64,000 nt of DNA from Telopea speciosissima (GCF_018873765.1 NC_057920.1:31893267-31957266); one strand, 5' to 3'; positions 24,370 to 36,664 are shown, counted from the first letter of the stretch. Numbers and translations: made by a program. The notes: generated from the letters alone by a model not told the origin.

Positions 24370-26493
24370 TTATACTGATAAAAAGTCCCTATCATCACCC
24401 ATGTTCTCCATCTTTTCCTTGACCCAATCTCTTTCATTTCCATTAACAAAATCTAGATTATATAATATTGGAATCATACTCACTGAGCACAAGAACACAA
24501 GTACTGGGCCCAAGATCCAAAGTAAGAGAGGTAGTGCTGAATAGAAGAGTCTGTTCCCCACTGTGTTTAGAGTGAAACCTTTCTCTAATAGCTCAAAAAC
24601 ATAATCTGGGTTAACTATCCCTGTAGTATCCTCTACTGGAGTGTTAATGAGGAAGTTCACCTGATTAAGAAACCTAATGGATAGAGAATGGCATAAAAAT
24701 GCAAACAAGAATATCACTAAGAGAGAGACATATTTTAGAGCCACCATGAACTCCCCATGTGCACCATATACGCTATCGTTGAGTGGTTTCTTTATACTGT
24801 AAGTACTACTTATGACAGCAGCTAGACCAGAGCACAAGAGAACTGATGTGGTTGCCATCAGGGTTGATCCCATTATCACATTTCGTAGAGTTTGTACAGC
24901 CAATATGTTCTTCTTATCATTGTCCTGAGAAAAAGAAAAAAATTAATTAGATATCGATGAGAATTAATGCTTAGAAATCAATCTTAATTTGCATATCTAT
25001 AATTAGCTAATTAAACTTAGTTAGGATTAATGGGTCAACTAGTAGCCCAGCTAGCATGTGCCAAGGCCTACCTACCATGTGGTGATTTAACCTAGAAACC
25101 TTAAAAATGGATTCTTCACATTAATCTTGTTGGTTATATGCCGCTCTCAATAACCTAACTGCAGGAAAAATATCTCCTGCGCGGTTCACTGACCGGTACA
25201 GTTCCTCTAGTGCCTCTAATACGAGTGGGGTGGACCCCTTCTGGGTAGAGTGTTCGGTCAGGGGTGTAATGTTCATTGCACCCCCTTGTGGGGAGCACTA
25301 GGGAACTGTACAGGGCAGGGAATTGGAGGGGATAAAGATCCAGATATATAACCTAAAACCTTGAAAATGGATGCCATATTGTGTTGGATACTTCAAATTG
25401 ACGAAACCATTGGGATTTTTCATAGCCAAACAATTCCCAAGGCACAAGAGAAACATAGTGAGAAAGTGCAGAAGCAAAAGATCACGATATCAGTGAACGA
25501 ATTTTTATCGTATGCGGTTCCCTGTCCGGTGCGGTTCCTTAGTCCCTCTCACAAGAGGAGGTGGATCCCACCCGAGCAGAGTATTCGGTCAGGTGCCCCG
25601 GGTGGGTCCCACCCCCTCTTGTGAGAGGCAGTAGGGAACCGCACCGATCAGGGAACCGTAGACGATAACGATTCATCAGTGAACAAAGTTTGGAGAGAAA
25701 AGAATAAGTCAGTAACAAATGTTAGTTCATTGGTAATACAAACAGATTTCAGAAAAGTAGGTACGTTAGTTGGCATGATAGCAGCGAAGTTTACGATCGG
25801 TAAACTTAGTCAAAGGTAGAGTAAACAATTTTTTTTTTTTTTTGTGCTAAAGAATCATTTGAATTAAAGGAACATGAAAAGAATGAAAAATACAAGCTGG
25901 ACTTAGCTAGCAAAAAACACCAACAAAAAGCAAGCAAACCCCTACCAACTTTGGCATTACCATCAACAGGAGAGGAAAGCTCGAAGCACTAGACAGAACA
26001 AAACAGGGGAAAATATCATAAAATACAATAACTAGGACATCATCTCTATGCATCAATAAAAATAAGAGAAGTAGTTTTCTTTCCGAGAGTGTGGCCTACA
26101 CCAGCACTCCCATGTGTCTATCTCTCTCCTCCTCAAAAAAGGGGACAGAGTTGTCTTTTCAAATGGGAAGGAGAGAGATAGACTCATGAGAGTGCAGCTG
26201 GCATAGGCCACACTCTCGGATAAAGAACTTTCTCCCTAAAAATAAATTTAGAGCAGAGACTAATGAAGTTCTCATACCATGGCATACAACCGGCAAAGTC
26301 TATAATATGCTATGATCATTCATACCTTCATCATGGAAGAGACCCATTTACGTCGACCAGCTGAATTAGTTCCGATGATCGTTGTGAGAGGTTCCGTCCG
26401 GACCTTATGCCATAACCAACAATGATATGCAACCGTAAGGAAAAAACCTAATGGTACCAACACCAAGTCCAGATAGCTCTTCCTCCACTCCAT
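24370..26493 (-). CDS. DUF599-family membrane protein (two exons)
   Basis: This is the only convincing host gene. Exon 1 is 26493-26326 (56 codons, MEWRKSYLDLVLVPLGFFL...) and ends AAG|GTATGA. The intron is 26325-24925 (1401 bp) and ends TTCTTTTTCTCAG. Exon 2 is 24924-24370, giving 240 residues in all, the usual size for this family. The N-terminal region up to YHCWLWHKVRTEP, several hydrophobic helices (residues about 8-25, 75-95, 115-140, 190-220) and an intervening RFLNQVNFLINTP segment are typical of DUF599 proteins, whose function is unknown. The ATG at 26493 is preferred over an upstream in-frame ATG at 26637, because the extra part is a low-complexity Arg/Glu translation of a CT-repeat leader. 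Both splice sites are canonical and the frame is intact, so it looks functional. Confidence 0.85.
25163..25336. mobile_element. Foldback MITE, diverged copy, in DUF599 intron
   Basis: Imperfect inverted arms (left: ACTGACCGGTACAGTTCC, right: complement of GGGAACTGTACAGGGCAG) with a centre that resembles the MITE at 25499-25674 (GGTGGACC, TTCGGTCAGG). No target duplication could be recognised. Confidence 0.6.
25499..25674. mobile_element. Foldback MITE with 10-bp target duplication
   Basis: A 176-bp near-palindrome. The left arm has CGGTGCGGTTCC and CCTCTCACAAGAGG and the right arm is its reverse complement, with arms about 70 bp long. ATCAGTGAAC occurs directly on both sides (25489-25498 and 25675-25684). 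A 9-10 bp duplication suggests Mutator-type mobilisation. Confidence 0.85.
26066..26236. mobile_element. MITE with 9-bp target duplication in DUF599 intron
   Basis: Inverted arms of about 50 bp (CCGAGAGTGTGGCCTA left, complement of TAGGCCACACTCTCGG right) are flanked by TAAAAATAA at 26057-26065 and 26237-26245. The family differs from the two other MITEs in the same intron. The duplication length again suggests Mutator-type mobilisation. Confidence 0.78.
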
Positions 26494-26643
26494 CTCTCTC
26501 TCTAATTGAAGATCTTTTTCCTCCTCCTCCTCTTCTCTCTCTCTAGTTGAAGATCTTCTTTCTCCTTCACTTCTTCTTCTTCGTCTCTCTCTCTCTCTCT
26601 CTTTGAAGGGCTTCAGTCGTATGTAAGCACCCCACACTGATGC

Positions 26644-26651
26644 ATATATAT
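26644..26651 (-). promoter_or_regulatory. TATA box of the DUF599 gene
   Basis: TATATATA about 150 bp upstream of the start codon on the minus strand. It is followed by a CT/GA-rich leader (26500-26610) typical of plant 5' UTRs. Inferred from position only. Confidence 0.5.
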
Positions 26652-27618
26652 AGAGAGAGAGAGCAATGAATGAACATGGAATTGGTTTGATAGTGAATGA
26701 CCAAAATGGAGAAGAGCTAGCTTTTGCTTTTTAGCTAAAAGACGGAACTGTCTCTAACCACATTGGTCATTTGTCACCATTAACCGGTGCTTTAAGAAAG
26801 GAAATAAAGGTCCTTCTTTATTGATAAATTTATGAAGGTGCCATTTAAATAATGTTAGAATTACGTACTTACTTCCAGTTTCTACCACTGAATGCATTTT
26901 TTTCTGGTGATGAAATTATATATACATTATGGAATTCATCTCTGGATGTCACTAGAAGATTGATAAGATAGAAATAGTTCTATCTATAGCACTAAGTTAA
27001 TTGCTACTAAGATCAGCTTTTATTATTGATAATTTGAAGGTTAGTTTTGATATGCAATGATAGGTTTGTTGTTTGAAGAACATAATTAGTGACTGACGTG
27101 TAGGATCTCATAACTAGAGGACTACATTTATAGTTTTACTTTGCTTAGACGCCATATATACTCTCAGGTGGTATTAATGGTGCCTAACCCATGAAGAATA
27201 GTGGGAGTGTTGGACTGTCCCACTTAACCCTAAAACCTTGTTAGAAAGCTCTAATATATGAGACTTCTATGAATATATATATATATTTTTCCCGTGCCAC
27301 CAATACAAAATGTTTGTGTTTTTTGGTAGCAAGCCACATTTGCTTGATTACACAGAAAAGTTTGGAAGGTTTTTTTTTTTTTTTTTTTAGTGTGAATAAA
27401 AGTTTGAAAGTATGTTACTTATTTATTGAGAAACTAAGAATGGTTTAAAGACTAATGTTAAGGTATAAGGCCTAAAAGTCAAAATTAGTAAACTGACTCC
27501 AATTATACTTTATTTTTCCTGTTCTCTCTCTCTCTCTTTTAGTTTATATTTTTTCCTTTTCTTTCCTTTGATATGCAGAAATCATAGTATTAGTGGCAAA
27601 GATATTTTACACATTGCA
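26652..27618. other. Intergenic DNA upstream of the DUF599 gene
   Basis: AT-rich, with T-runs (27369-27388) and an AT dinucleotide run (about 27273-27286). No gene, RNA or repeat pair recognised. The last five bases (TTGCA) flank the D0 LTR and would be its target site. Confidence 0.55.
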
Positions 27619-27961
27619 TGTTACACCCGTGCCCAAATCCGAGCGGTTGTGTTTGCCTAATTTAGTATGTTTTGAAGATGCTAATAATTGTTGATAACCC
27701 CCATTAAAACCCCTCTCAACCCGTACCTAAATATCCTTGATGTAGGCAAGATCACCAGAGTCAATTCGATTCTAGTGTGTTATCATTGCATAACAGCCAG
27801 ATTCGAACCCAATTTCTATGGCCTTACCTTATGATTTGGTCAAAGTTTCTTCATGAAGAATGTATCCCTTTAAGTCTAGATTACAACACATTTTGAATCG
27901 CGTCATTTCATTATGTATTGACCGAGTTATGGCCAAAAGTGTGGGCAAGGGTAAAGCCCTA

Positions 27962-28000
27962 CGGATGATACATGATCCGCGAGGTGCATCATCCGCCGAG
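27962..28000. repeat. Palindromic module A1 of LTR A
   Basis: CGGATGATACATGATCCGCG then TGCATCATCCGCCG; 343 bp from the LTR start. Confidence 0.75.
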
Positions 28001-29045
28001 TGTAAAACTTTCCCGATGAATGTTATTTTGGTTTGGTTCCATCTTACCTTAGCCTAGGGCTTAGTCCTTGGTTATTTTAGACCATTTGTGACCCATGTGA
28101 CCTAACTAAACCCTAAGACCATAAACCTCATACCTATTTGGCCAATAACATGGCTTAAACCCATTTTGGACCTTAAAACCAACCCCAACCAAACAAGGCC
28201 TAGGATCATTAGCTAAACAAGGAAAGAACCCAACCTCTCCTCATTTCCATTTCCTAACCCTAGAGAGGAGAGAGAAAATGGAGAGCTAAGCTAGAGGGAG
28301 AAAGAAGGAAGAAGGAGGAAGTGTTGGAGAAGCCCCAACTCCCATTGGAGCCATCCAAGAGCTTCAATCTTCACTTCAGACAACTTAGAAGCTAACCTTT
28401 GACCTTAGAGTTCATGGGAAGGAGGATTTGCAGCTCAATCTCAGCCTAGAAGCTTGCACCCTTGCTGTCCTAAACTAACCCCATTGTAAGTAAGTTAAAC
28501 TATGTTAGTTATAGGATATTTTCCTTTGGGTTTGATTGGAATCTTATCCAATCCTTAGCCAAACCTTAGGGCTTCTTGTCCTACTATACTAGACTTCTTA
28601 TTAGATGTTAGAAGCTTCACTTGTGGACCTTAGATCATCTATCCTCAGCCCCATGGCTTAGTTACCATGAAGCCCTTTGAAGAACCTCCAAATTGGGGAT
28701 TATGGATGTTGGAATCCATCCAATCTCCTACCAAACCGTAGTGTTTTTCATTCTAATTGTTTTAATTATCTAATTGGATCCTTAGAGCATCAATTGGTAC
28801 TCTGGAATACTCCATTCCCAGCCCTTTGGTGCAGATGCCATGAAACCCCATTGTAGAGCTCTGTTTTTGGGGATTTCGGTATTGGAAACCAATTCCATAC
28901 CTTATGGATCCTATTTGGATCAAACCCTCATATTTGGTAGCTTCCTTGGAGGCTAATGACACTTCCCCATAGACCCCTGCTAGCCCCATGGCCACTAGCC
29001 AAAGTTGGGCTCGAGCTCAAGCTAATTTGCAGCATTTTTGGCCCG

Positions 29046-29084
29046 GGCGGATGATACAGCAGGTGGATGATGCATCATCCGCCA
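29046..29084. repeat. Palindromic module A2 of LTR A
   Basis: GGCGGATGATACAGC then GTGGATGATGCATCATCC and GCC; about 1427 bp from the LTR start. Confidence 0.78.
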
Positions 29085-30660
29085 AGGCTATTTTGGTATT
29101 ATTTTGGAGTTTTAACTCCCGACCTTCAACCTAGCCACTCTCTCACTTGTTGCACACTTGTAGGTTATGGTAACGTATACCTACGATGGAGGGCGTATAC
29201 TATACAAAAACCCGTGATTGCTTATGCTTCGACGATTGTGAGTAGATTAGATACTTGGATTTAATTTATGGAATGTTTTTGTGTGGTTTGCGTAGGATTC
29301 CATTCATTCATATGCATGTTAGCTAATATATGATTATGGATATGTGGGGACATGTGTTGTTTATTTCTAAATGTTATGGGGACGAAGTTACATTGCGATT
29401 GTGAAGTACATGTATCATGTTGAATGCTAGAGAATTAGGATATGCTATTGATTATGAAAAATATTGGGAATCATGTGATATAGATTATGGTGATATTGGT
29501 TACATGTGAATTGGTGAATAAGATGAATATGCAAATGCATGGTAAATGTTATTGATAGGACCCAAGTGCCATGAGTGATGCCGGACTTATGATTGCCATA
29601 AGAGAGAAATGTGAATGGTATGCGAGAATGGTGAATTGTGATGTGTGTTGGTAATGATGATTTGGATTGGGATATGACTAGCTGACCGTGTTTTCGGTAT
29701 CACACCCAATCTACTTGTATGTGTACGCGTAAGCTAGAAGGGGCTAGAGGATAGTTAGGTCGACTGGTATTTTGGCACTATGGACTCAACTTCTGACCTA
29801 TACGTATGCATGCACCTTCATTCATTTAGATGCATATTGGTTAGGATCATATTCCCATGTGCTACACCCTTTACCAATAGGGGAAAAGGTGTTGGGTAAT
29901 CGATGGTGACTTCCGACAGACTAGGGTGCCATTCTCAACAGACCACTGGTATTTAGGTGAGAACTAGGGTTATCTTGGAGACTTGTGGACAACGTGGTGA
30001 GGGGGGCTGATCTTGCAGGTTTCTTACCACAACTCAGGTGCCATCGCCAGATAGTTACCTGTGTGGACTCTAGAGGTCGGGGATTCCACCTAAGGGATGT
30101 TGCAGTAGCACTTTACCCCAAAGACTTGGGCATTCTATTTGTTAGGTGGATAATAATAAAACGAACTCATTATTCATTCTTTTCATCCTGGTGGATTATG
30201 CATTCATGATTGTCTATGCATGCTTGTGTGATTTAATTGCTCACTGAGCTTAGTTGGAAGCTCATCCCTCGGGGGATCGCTCTTTTAGATATGGATGCAG
30301 GTGTAGCTGAACCAATTAAGGTTGATCAGGAATCCCAAGGTGGTGAGGTGTTTGAGGCCTGGGGAGTTTCAGGCTAGAAGGATCATGGAGCGAAATGAGT
30401 TTATGATGCATGTGCCTACAGGGCACAGTAGTGCGGGCCATGGACCCAGTGGACATGTACTTTACTTTATGTTTATTTGAGTATGTTATTTGGGAACAAT
30501 GTAATTAAAGGCTGGATTTAATCTATACTTATGTTTATATGCTTTATATTTGGGAGACAATACTACCATTATGCTCTGTTAGATAACAGCTCTAGACTAC
30601 TCTCTTGTCCCATCAGTTTCATTTCCTTTAATGTAGTATTATCGTTGAGGATATCACGTG

Positions 30661-31061
30661 GTCCTTTCTCTTCGTTGGATAATGGCACTTGGAAGTGATA
30701 CAACAACTTTGTGATTAAGCAAGGCATGGGTTAAGAAACCATACATGAAGCAACCACCTTTGTGTCGTGTGTGAAGTGTTTTGCAAGGATATTAAGCATT
30801 CAAGGAAAAAAATGAAGCGAAACAAGGGAATCGAAGGAAATTCAAGTTTTGGTCATATGTGAAGTCAAAAATTTAAAGTGAAATTGCTGATTTATGGTGG
30901 TACCTTTTGAGTTTTTGGTATGTGTGCGTGTATTAAATTATTATGACTCACCTAAACATGATCCTACCCCACTCATGCAGACTTTTTAACGCTTTAATGA
31001 TAAAAATGCATGATGCAGTTTAATAATGAGTTTGACTTGGCTCCTTTCTGAGGAATCAAGC
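30661..31061 (+). other. Residual leader of D0
   Basis: About 400 bp without a gene. It ends in CTCCTTTCTGAG, nine bases before the gag ATG, a position equivalent to the acceptor sites of D1 and D2. Confidence 0.5.
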
Positions 31062-31577
31062 ATGGTTTGCACTCACAAGCAGACCACTACGAACCCAACC
31101 TCCCCAAGTCGGGAAGCAATCAGGACATTTGATTCCACCGTTCTTATCACGCCACCCACACTTACAACATAGGATGTTACTGCTATCGTGGAGAGCATGA
31201 TGCAAAACTTCAAAGAACAACAATAGCTATTCCTGGACAATGTAATCACCTCAATAAGCAACAACTGCTGTAGTTCATGGTTGATGTGAATGCTCAGTTT
31301 CAATTTGCACACTGGGCACAAGCCGTGCCGGTGAATCCTTTAGCATTTGCCACACCGTCTGTGACCAACACCTCAAATCGGGGAATTTGATGTTATAACT
31401 ACAACAAAAGGGGGCATAAGTCCATAGATTGCACGTATCATAGGTGTGGGCCCAGGTACGTACCATATCTGCAAGCGATCGTCCCCATGCAACCACAGTC
31501 GGACAACGAACCTCGCAGGGGTGTATTCCCCACGACCACTGAGGATGGAGGATCATCTTCGGGCATGGTGACAGGTA
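31062..31577 (+). pseudogene. D0 gag remnant
   Basis: Starts ATG at 31062 (MVCTHKQTTTNPTS). After two TAG stops and a deletion that removes the capsid core, it reaches a knuckle CYNYNKRGHKSIDC (about 31391-31432). The second Cys of CCHC is Tyr, as in D1. It ends GMVTG followed by GTACTT (31577-), the same codon position where D1 and D2 have an intron donor. Nothing of protease follows. Confidence 0.72.
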
Positions 31578-32701
31578 CTTGAACCACTTTGTTAATGCTT
31601 ATGCATGCTTTGTTTCCCTACATAACTTATGTGGCATCAATTTAATCCTTGTATATCGGCTAACTTATGCATTCACCTATCACCATGCATGCATTGCCAA
31701 ACCTTGGGTTATTATTCAATTTAGTCGTCCACTGCCGTTAGTATGAATTGCCTTTCTGTGATATCTCATTGTCGGAGGGGGGATTCTCTGAAGACCTTGC
31801 CATGTAGTTTTGTTTTAGTGTGAGAATTTTTTTCCCCTATATCGTTTGACCTTAGTAGTTGTCTTAGGTTTTCCTTAAGAGCCATCTGGTGATTCTGTGG
31901 AGTAGTCTTGAGTATCCTTGGGTGAGCCTCTGGCCTCATGTACCTCTCGGGAGTGCCATTCTAGAGACTCATAGAAACTGTGCCAAGAGTACTGAGAGTA
32001 GCCCCGTGTACCCTTGGGTGAGCCTACGGCCTTACATGCCTCATGGGATACCTATTCTTGAAGCTTGTTGGTAACCCTACTAGAAATATTAGAATTGACT
32101 TGGTAAATGGACCTAGTCCATGGACTGTGTTGTGTAGAAAGTCTCAGTTTTGTACCTGAACTCTGGGGGTTTGTTAAAGGCTATTTGGCATGTAGTTGAG
32201 TCTCGGTATGGCTATGCACCCATAACATTGGTTAGTTAGAAAGGACAATATAGGTCAGATGTGAGGAAGTATGAATTATACCAAGTAAATCGAGAGGAAT
32301 ATCAGATCTTGAGATTAAAGTTGATGAGAATCTTATATCGGGTGTGGTTATAGCCTAGAACAGTCAGGAATAAGATGTAACTGAAACTAAAGGATTTAAC
32401 AAAACTTTTTTCAACAATAGGTATGAGTGGAGTAATGGGTCACCGAATGTCCCTTCGAATTTGGGAGTGAACAACAGGGATTCCATCAATATTCCAATTC
32501 ATTCTAATGTTTAGTCCAGTAGTGGAAAAACCTGATATGGAGGATATTATTGTTGAGCCATATAAGTTAAATGAAATTTAGACTTGAGGTAGTTCAGCCC
32601 AAACTGAGAAGCCAAGCTGATTTTGGTGTAAGAATTCCACCTATTTGAGGCTTTACAAACGCCTAATTTTGGGGGCGAAGTTTCTTATAAGGTGTGGGGA
32701 A
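31578..32701 (+). other. Degenerate internal remnant and polypurine tract of D0
   Basis: No readable domain. A GGGTGAGCCT-centred phrase is repeated (about 31920-31965 and 32018-32050: TATCCTTGGGTGAGCC / TACCCTTGGGTGAGCC). The segment ends in the purine tract AAGGTGTGGGGAA beside the next LTR. Confidence 0.5.
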
Positions 32702-33400
32702 TGTATCACCCACACCCAAAATCTGGGGCTAGTATGAACTTTTATAGTAGGTATTGCCCCGCTGACTATTGACACTAGTGATTCGTGAGATGTTATAGTC
32801 AAGAGGTCAATTGGAAGTATGACAACTCCTCATGAACATGCCATGGTGCGAAGAAGACCATAAGAAATACCCGAAGCCACTTTCGGGTGAGTGATGGTAA
32901 GTAACTTCACCTAACCATGCACGTTAAGTGATGGCATGAGATGCATGTGAAGTGTACTGTTGAAAATTATGGGTCAGTTGGAGTTGATATGAGTACTTGA
33001 GTATCATACCTTGGATACTTGAAGACCTTTCTCGGGTGTGCCGTAGATGAGTCAACCAATAGCCCATCCTCCTAAATAAATAAATTGGAAGGAGGCCAGC
33101 GAGCGGCATATATTGGGATCTAAGATGATCTAGGCTACTTATGAGAAGATAGATTTGATAAGGGACCGTATCAAGGTGGTAGAAGAGCTACGCTAATGTT
33201 AGATGGAAGAACCTAGAGTCTGTACTTGGAGACCATGCATCTTCTTCAAGTATTACCCACCAAACAGGTGATGAGATTTGGGGAGAAAGGAAAGTTGAGC
33301 CCGAGATTCTTTGAGTCATATGTCATTTTTGCACGTAACGAGTAGGTGGCATGTTGTTACTCCCATAACCAAACCTTTACTAACTTAAGCTTGCGTGCAG

Positions 33401-33583
33401 GGGCAGAGCTCTATTATGTTGGGGACCTCTGGAACATCACCATGAAACCAACCTATAAGATCTTCAATATGTTGGATGGTGAGCCTGATGAGGAGAGTTT
33501 CTGGATTGGGATCAACGAAGGTTCATCAACAACTCCGCACATGTCAACCTTCCCCTGGGGCTACCCCCTTTGGAGGATTGAAA
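33401..33583 (+). other. Exon-like coding segment inside LTR B (possible captured host exon)
   Basis: 183 bp (61 codons) open and protein-like, with phrases GAELYYVGDLWN, DEESFWIGINEGSS and FPWGYPLWRIE. It is preceded by TTGCGTGCAG and followed by GTAAGTAC, so it has perfect splice-site flanks on both sides. The frame extends on to a stop at 33666. It sits in the part of LTR B that LTR A lacks. I do not recognise the parent gene. Confidence 0.45.
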
Positions 33584-33736
33584 GTAAGTACAATTCACAC
33601 TATTTTAATTCTAATTATACCCCTGGGGGAAATGGTGTACCAACCTCCTCCATTGATGCCCATTAATACCCCCATTGGTTGGGGCCCACTCATTGAGGTC
33701 TTAACACTTTGGGATCCCTGAACTGCCATCTGGGAT

Positions 33737-33784
33737 TGGCGGATCGTGCACTAGAAAACTGGCGGATCATGCATAAGCCGCCAG
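33737..33784. repeat. Palindromic module 1 of LTR B
   Basis: TTGGCGGATCGTGCAC and GGCGGATCATGCATAAGCCG then CC; weaker than the others. Confidence 0.6.
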
Positions 33785-34681
33785 CCCATAATCTGCCAGA
33801 GGTCAGAATTGTCTCTGTGTGGCTACGAACCACTTGGTTCGACCTTGCTAGACCCAGGGCTTAGCCAATGTTTAACTTAGGCTATTTGGGACCCAAGGGA
33901 CGCAATTAAGCTACAAGCCATGAGCCTATGACCCATTTGGGCTACATCTTAGTGTAAACCCATTTTTGGACCTTAAACCCATCCCCAAGCCAAACATGAC
34001 CTAAACCACTCATATAACCCAACCAAACCCTATCCCTCCTAATTTCACTCATCTCACAACCCTTGAGAGAGCTGAAAACATGGAGAGCAAGCCAAGGAGG
34101 GAGGAAGAGGAAGAAGGGAGAAGAAGGACAGAGAGAGGAAGGACTACACCTCCATTTGAGCTAACCTTGAGCTCACACCTCTTCCCCAACCAGCCCTTTA
34201 CTCACATATGGATTAGGAGCTCGTGGAAATGGTGTCTTGGAGCCCAACCTCAGCTTAGGAACTTATTCTCTTGCTGCTCTTGGCTGGAACTCATTGTAAG
34301 CCATTACTTCGACTTAGTTCTTATGCTAATCTATGTAGATATCATGTATAGATGTCCAACCCATGCTCCAACCAAGGCGCTTTCCATTTTTAAGGACCTA
34401 GCCCTCTGATTTGGGCTTGATTTCATCAATCAATGTCCAAGAAGGGACCAATCCCTCGGTTCTTAGCTTAGATAGCTTGGAAACCCCAATTGGAACACCA
34501 TTTCCATGGATGTTGGGTGCTTGGATCAAGTTCCAGCCCATTGGATACTAATTGGAGTCATATCCACTGACCTAATGACTCCATTAGGGACCTTTGACAC
34601 CCCCATACTGTCCCCAAAGAACCCTTGACCATTAGCCTCAGTTTGGATGCCATCCGAGCTGAATATAGCTCTCTCGGAGTC

Positions 34682-34732
34682 TGGCGGACGATGCATGATC
34701 CGCCAGGTTATACAGGGCATCGTCCGCTAAGG
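34682..34732. repeat. Palindromic module 2 of LTR B
   Basis: TGGCGGACGATGCATGATCC then GCCA, followed by GGGCATCGTCCGC. Confidence 0.78.
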
Positions 34733-36333
34733 CCAAATTGCTCTATTTTGGTGGTTCCATCCTTGGGACTTTAGTTGAGCCACCTCTCACTTGGTGCGCA
34801 CTCATTTTATGACATGTTACGCTGACGTGCACGTGTGGGAAGGACGTACATCGCACGAAAGCCCTTATCACCTACGCGTGGACTTCTCTGAGTGGATCGA
34901 ACACTTGAACTATTTTACGACATATTTTTTATTAGGCATGTGGGTATGATACACATGTTTGTTTTATATTTAATATATTTAAGTTAATGGAATCGGACTC
35001 TATATGAAAGGAGTCATGATCAGCTTTGCATGTTGGTAATATTGAGAAGGAAAAATGCACTTTGTAGGATGTTTTATATATATATATATATAATTCTTCA
35101 TATTAATTGGTTTATTGATTTGATTCGCGTGGTGACCGATCGACCGTTATTTCGGTATCACACCTGCCGTATTGTTATTTGGGTTTAGGCGTAAGCTGGA
35201 GAGACGAGAGGGTGGTGACCTCCGAATTAGGCACTATGGACTCGGTCTCTAGGCTACACTCGCACAGTGTGGGATTGTAAATATAAATATTGCATTCAAT
35301 AGTTATTTGCTGGCTAGGGGTGATATACCCAGTACTACAACCCTTCCGACAGGGGTGTAGGTGTCGGGCAAACCCATGGGTCCCGACCGTATTTCAGGGT
35401 AGCCCATCGCGAAGACATCATTGTATTTCTGTGACACCAGGACGGGGTTTGTATTGGGGGTTCGCAGACAACTCGGTGAGTGGGTCCAGTCTCGCAGGTT
35501 TTCTTGGTAACATGGGGTTGACATGGTCAGAATACCATCCGTTTCTATGGCACCGTTATTTGTCATCCGTTTATAGAACCGTTACTTGTCTTTCGTTTAT
35601 GGTATCGTTTGCCGACAATGCTGCCTATGTTATTGTAGTACTTGACCTGACTTAGAATCTTGTTGCTAGGTGGGAAATTGGGTAAAAACATTTATGCATC
35701 ATATGTGATGTGCATACCTAAGCATGCATTTATAGTGTATCTATTGTTGTATATTGTGGATGGTTTGATCGCTCGCTGGGCTTTGTAAGCTCATCCCTCG
35801 GGAATCTTGTTTTTAGATGTGGATATAGGGGCAGCAGACATAGTTGAGGGAGATTCGATATTACCCTTGGGCGAGAACTTTGAGGCTTGGGGCGCTCACC
35901 CAGAGCCGAAGCCAGCATCGGATTATCTTTGTGATGAGTGCACCCATGAGGGGTATTAGTTTGAGCCTGGGGCTTGAACTTTGGATTTGATACTTCGTAC
36001 TTGTGAATTTGAGGATGGATGTAATAATGACATATTACTTGACTTTCTTTTCTTACTCTTATATGGTGATTAGTATTAGTGTTATACCAATGAGTTGAGG
36101 TATTTGAGTTAAATTGTTTAATTTACTTACAAGGTATCACATAGAACTCCTAATCAATTGTGATCATTATGTTTATATTCTTCCGCCTTAACTCTGGTTC
36201 CTTCTTATTCATTGAATGAGAAGCCAGGTAGTGTACATGACACATCAATGTATGTCGATCCTGTTGTTTGGTGTGGAATACAGGGGTATTCCCGTCACAT
36301 TTCCCTGAGTCGAGGGATGGGGGTGTGACAGTA

Positions 36334-36345
36334 TGGTATCAGAGC
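36334..36345 (+). other. Primer-binding site of D1 (tRNA-iMet)
   Basis: TGGTATCAGAGC three bases after the LTR end, the standard initiator-tRNA complement. Confidence 0.92.
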
Positions 36346-36664
36346 TGCTTTTTGCCCTGTCACGTACACAACCAGACATGCTTTATCTTGATCCACTCTG
36401 TGCTAGGATACAAATGATAAAAATCTTAACAAGTACAATTAAGAAGACTAAGGTAGAGACCTATTGATGCTTGAAAATAGAAATTCCACTAGGAAGAGCT
36501 TAACTACATGTAGATAGGCCGTCCAAGGCCGACATAACTCAAGGAAAAGTCAAAATAAAAAGAAAGAAAAGAGAAAAGTACAATGTCCCCATTCACTTTC
36601 TCTACTGCCTAGAACAGTAGAAACTAAGCTGAAAAAGCATAATAACATAAGCAATAAATAGATC

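Larger units (their letters stand above)
27619..30660 (+). repeat. LTR A of D0 (Tekay/Del subfamily 1)
   Basis: Homologous to the D1 LTR over about 27960-30640 versus 33730-36040 (shared blocks such as TAAACCCATTTTGGACC and the GTATCACACC region at about 29697 and 35155). It carries two palindromic modules (27962 and 29046) and a GTAAGTAAG donor candidate at 28486. No PBS follows, so the 3' end is deleted; 30660 is an estimate. Confidence 0.7.
27619..32701 (+). mobile_element. Deleted Tekay/Del-type element D0
   Basis: A long LTR-like segment beginning TGTTACACCC (27619) is followed by a gag remnant (31062-31576), about 1.1 kb of unreadable sequence, and then a GGGGGCGAAG...AAGGTGTGGGGAA tract (32679-32701) directly before TGTATCACCC. 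That is the usual end of Del-type pol plus polypurine tract before a 3' LTR. Leader, PBS, most of pol and the antisense ORF are gone. Boundaries on the right are shared with or overlapped by D1. Confidence 0.65.
32702..36330 (+). repeat. LTR B (D1 5' LTR, possibly fused with D0 3' LTR)
   Basis: Begins TGTATCACCC after a polypurine tract and ends GGGGGTGTGACA at 36330, followed by a PBS. Compared with LTR A it has about 690 bp extra before the first palindromic module (33737). A donor candidate CATT|GTAAG is at 34296, matching 28486 in LTR A. The D1 LTR may really start inside this interval; the first kilobase is not homologous to LTR A. Confidence 0.7.

Noticed and set aside
26494..26637. Upstream in-frame extension of the DUF599 protein
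   Set aside because: Arg/Glu low-complexity translation of a CT-repeat 5' UTR; family proteins start at the MEWRKSYLD position.
27780..27800. GATTCGAACCC resembling a tRNA T-arm
   Set aside because: No acceptor, D or anticodon stems around it; it lies inside an LTR.
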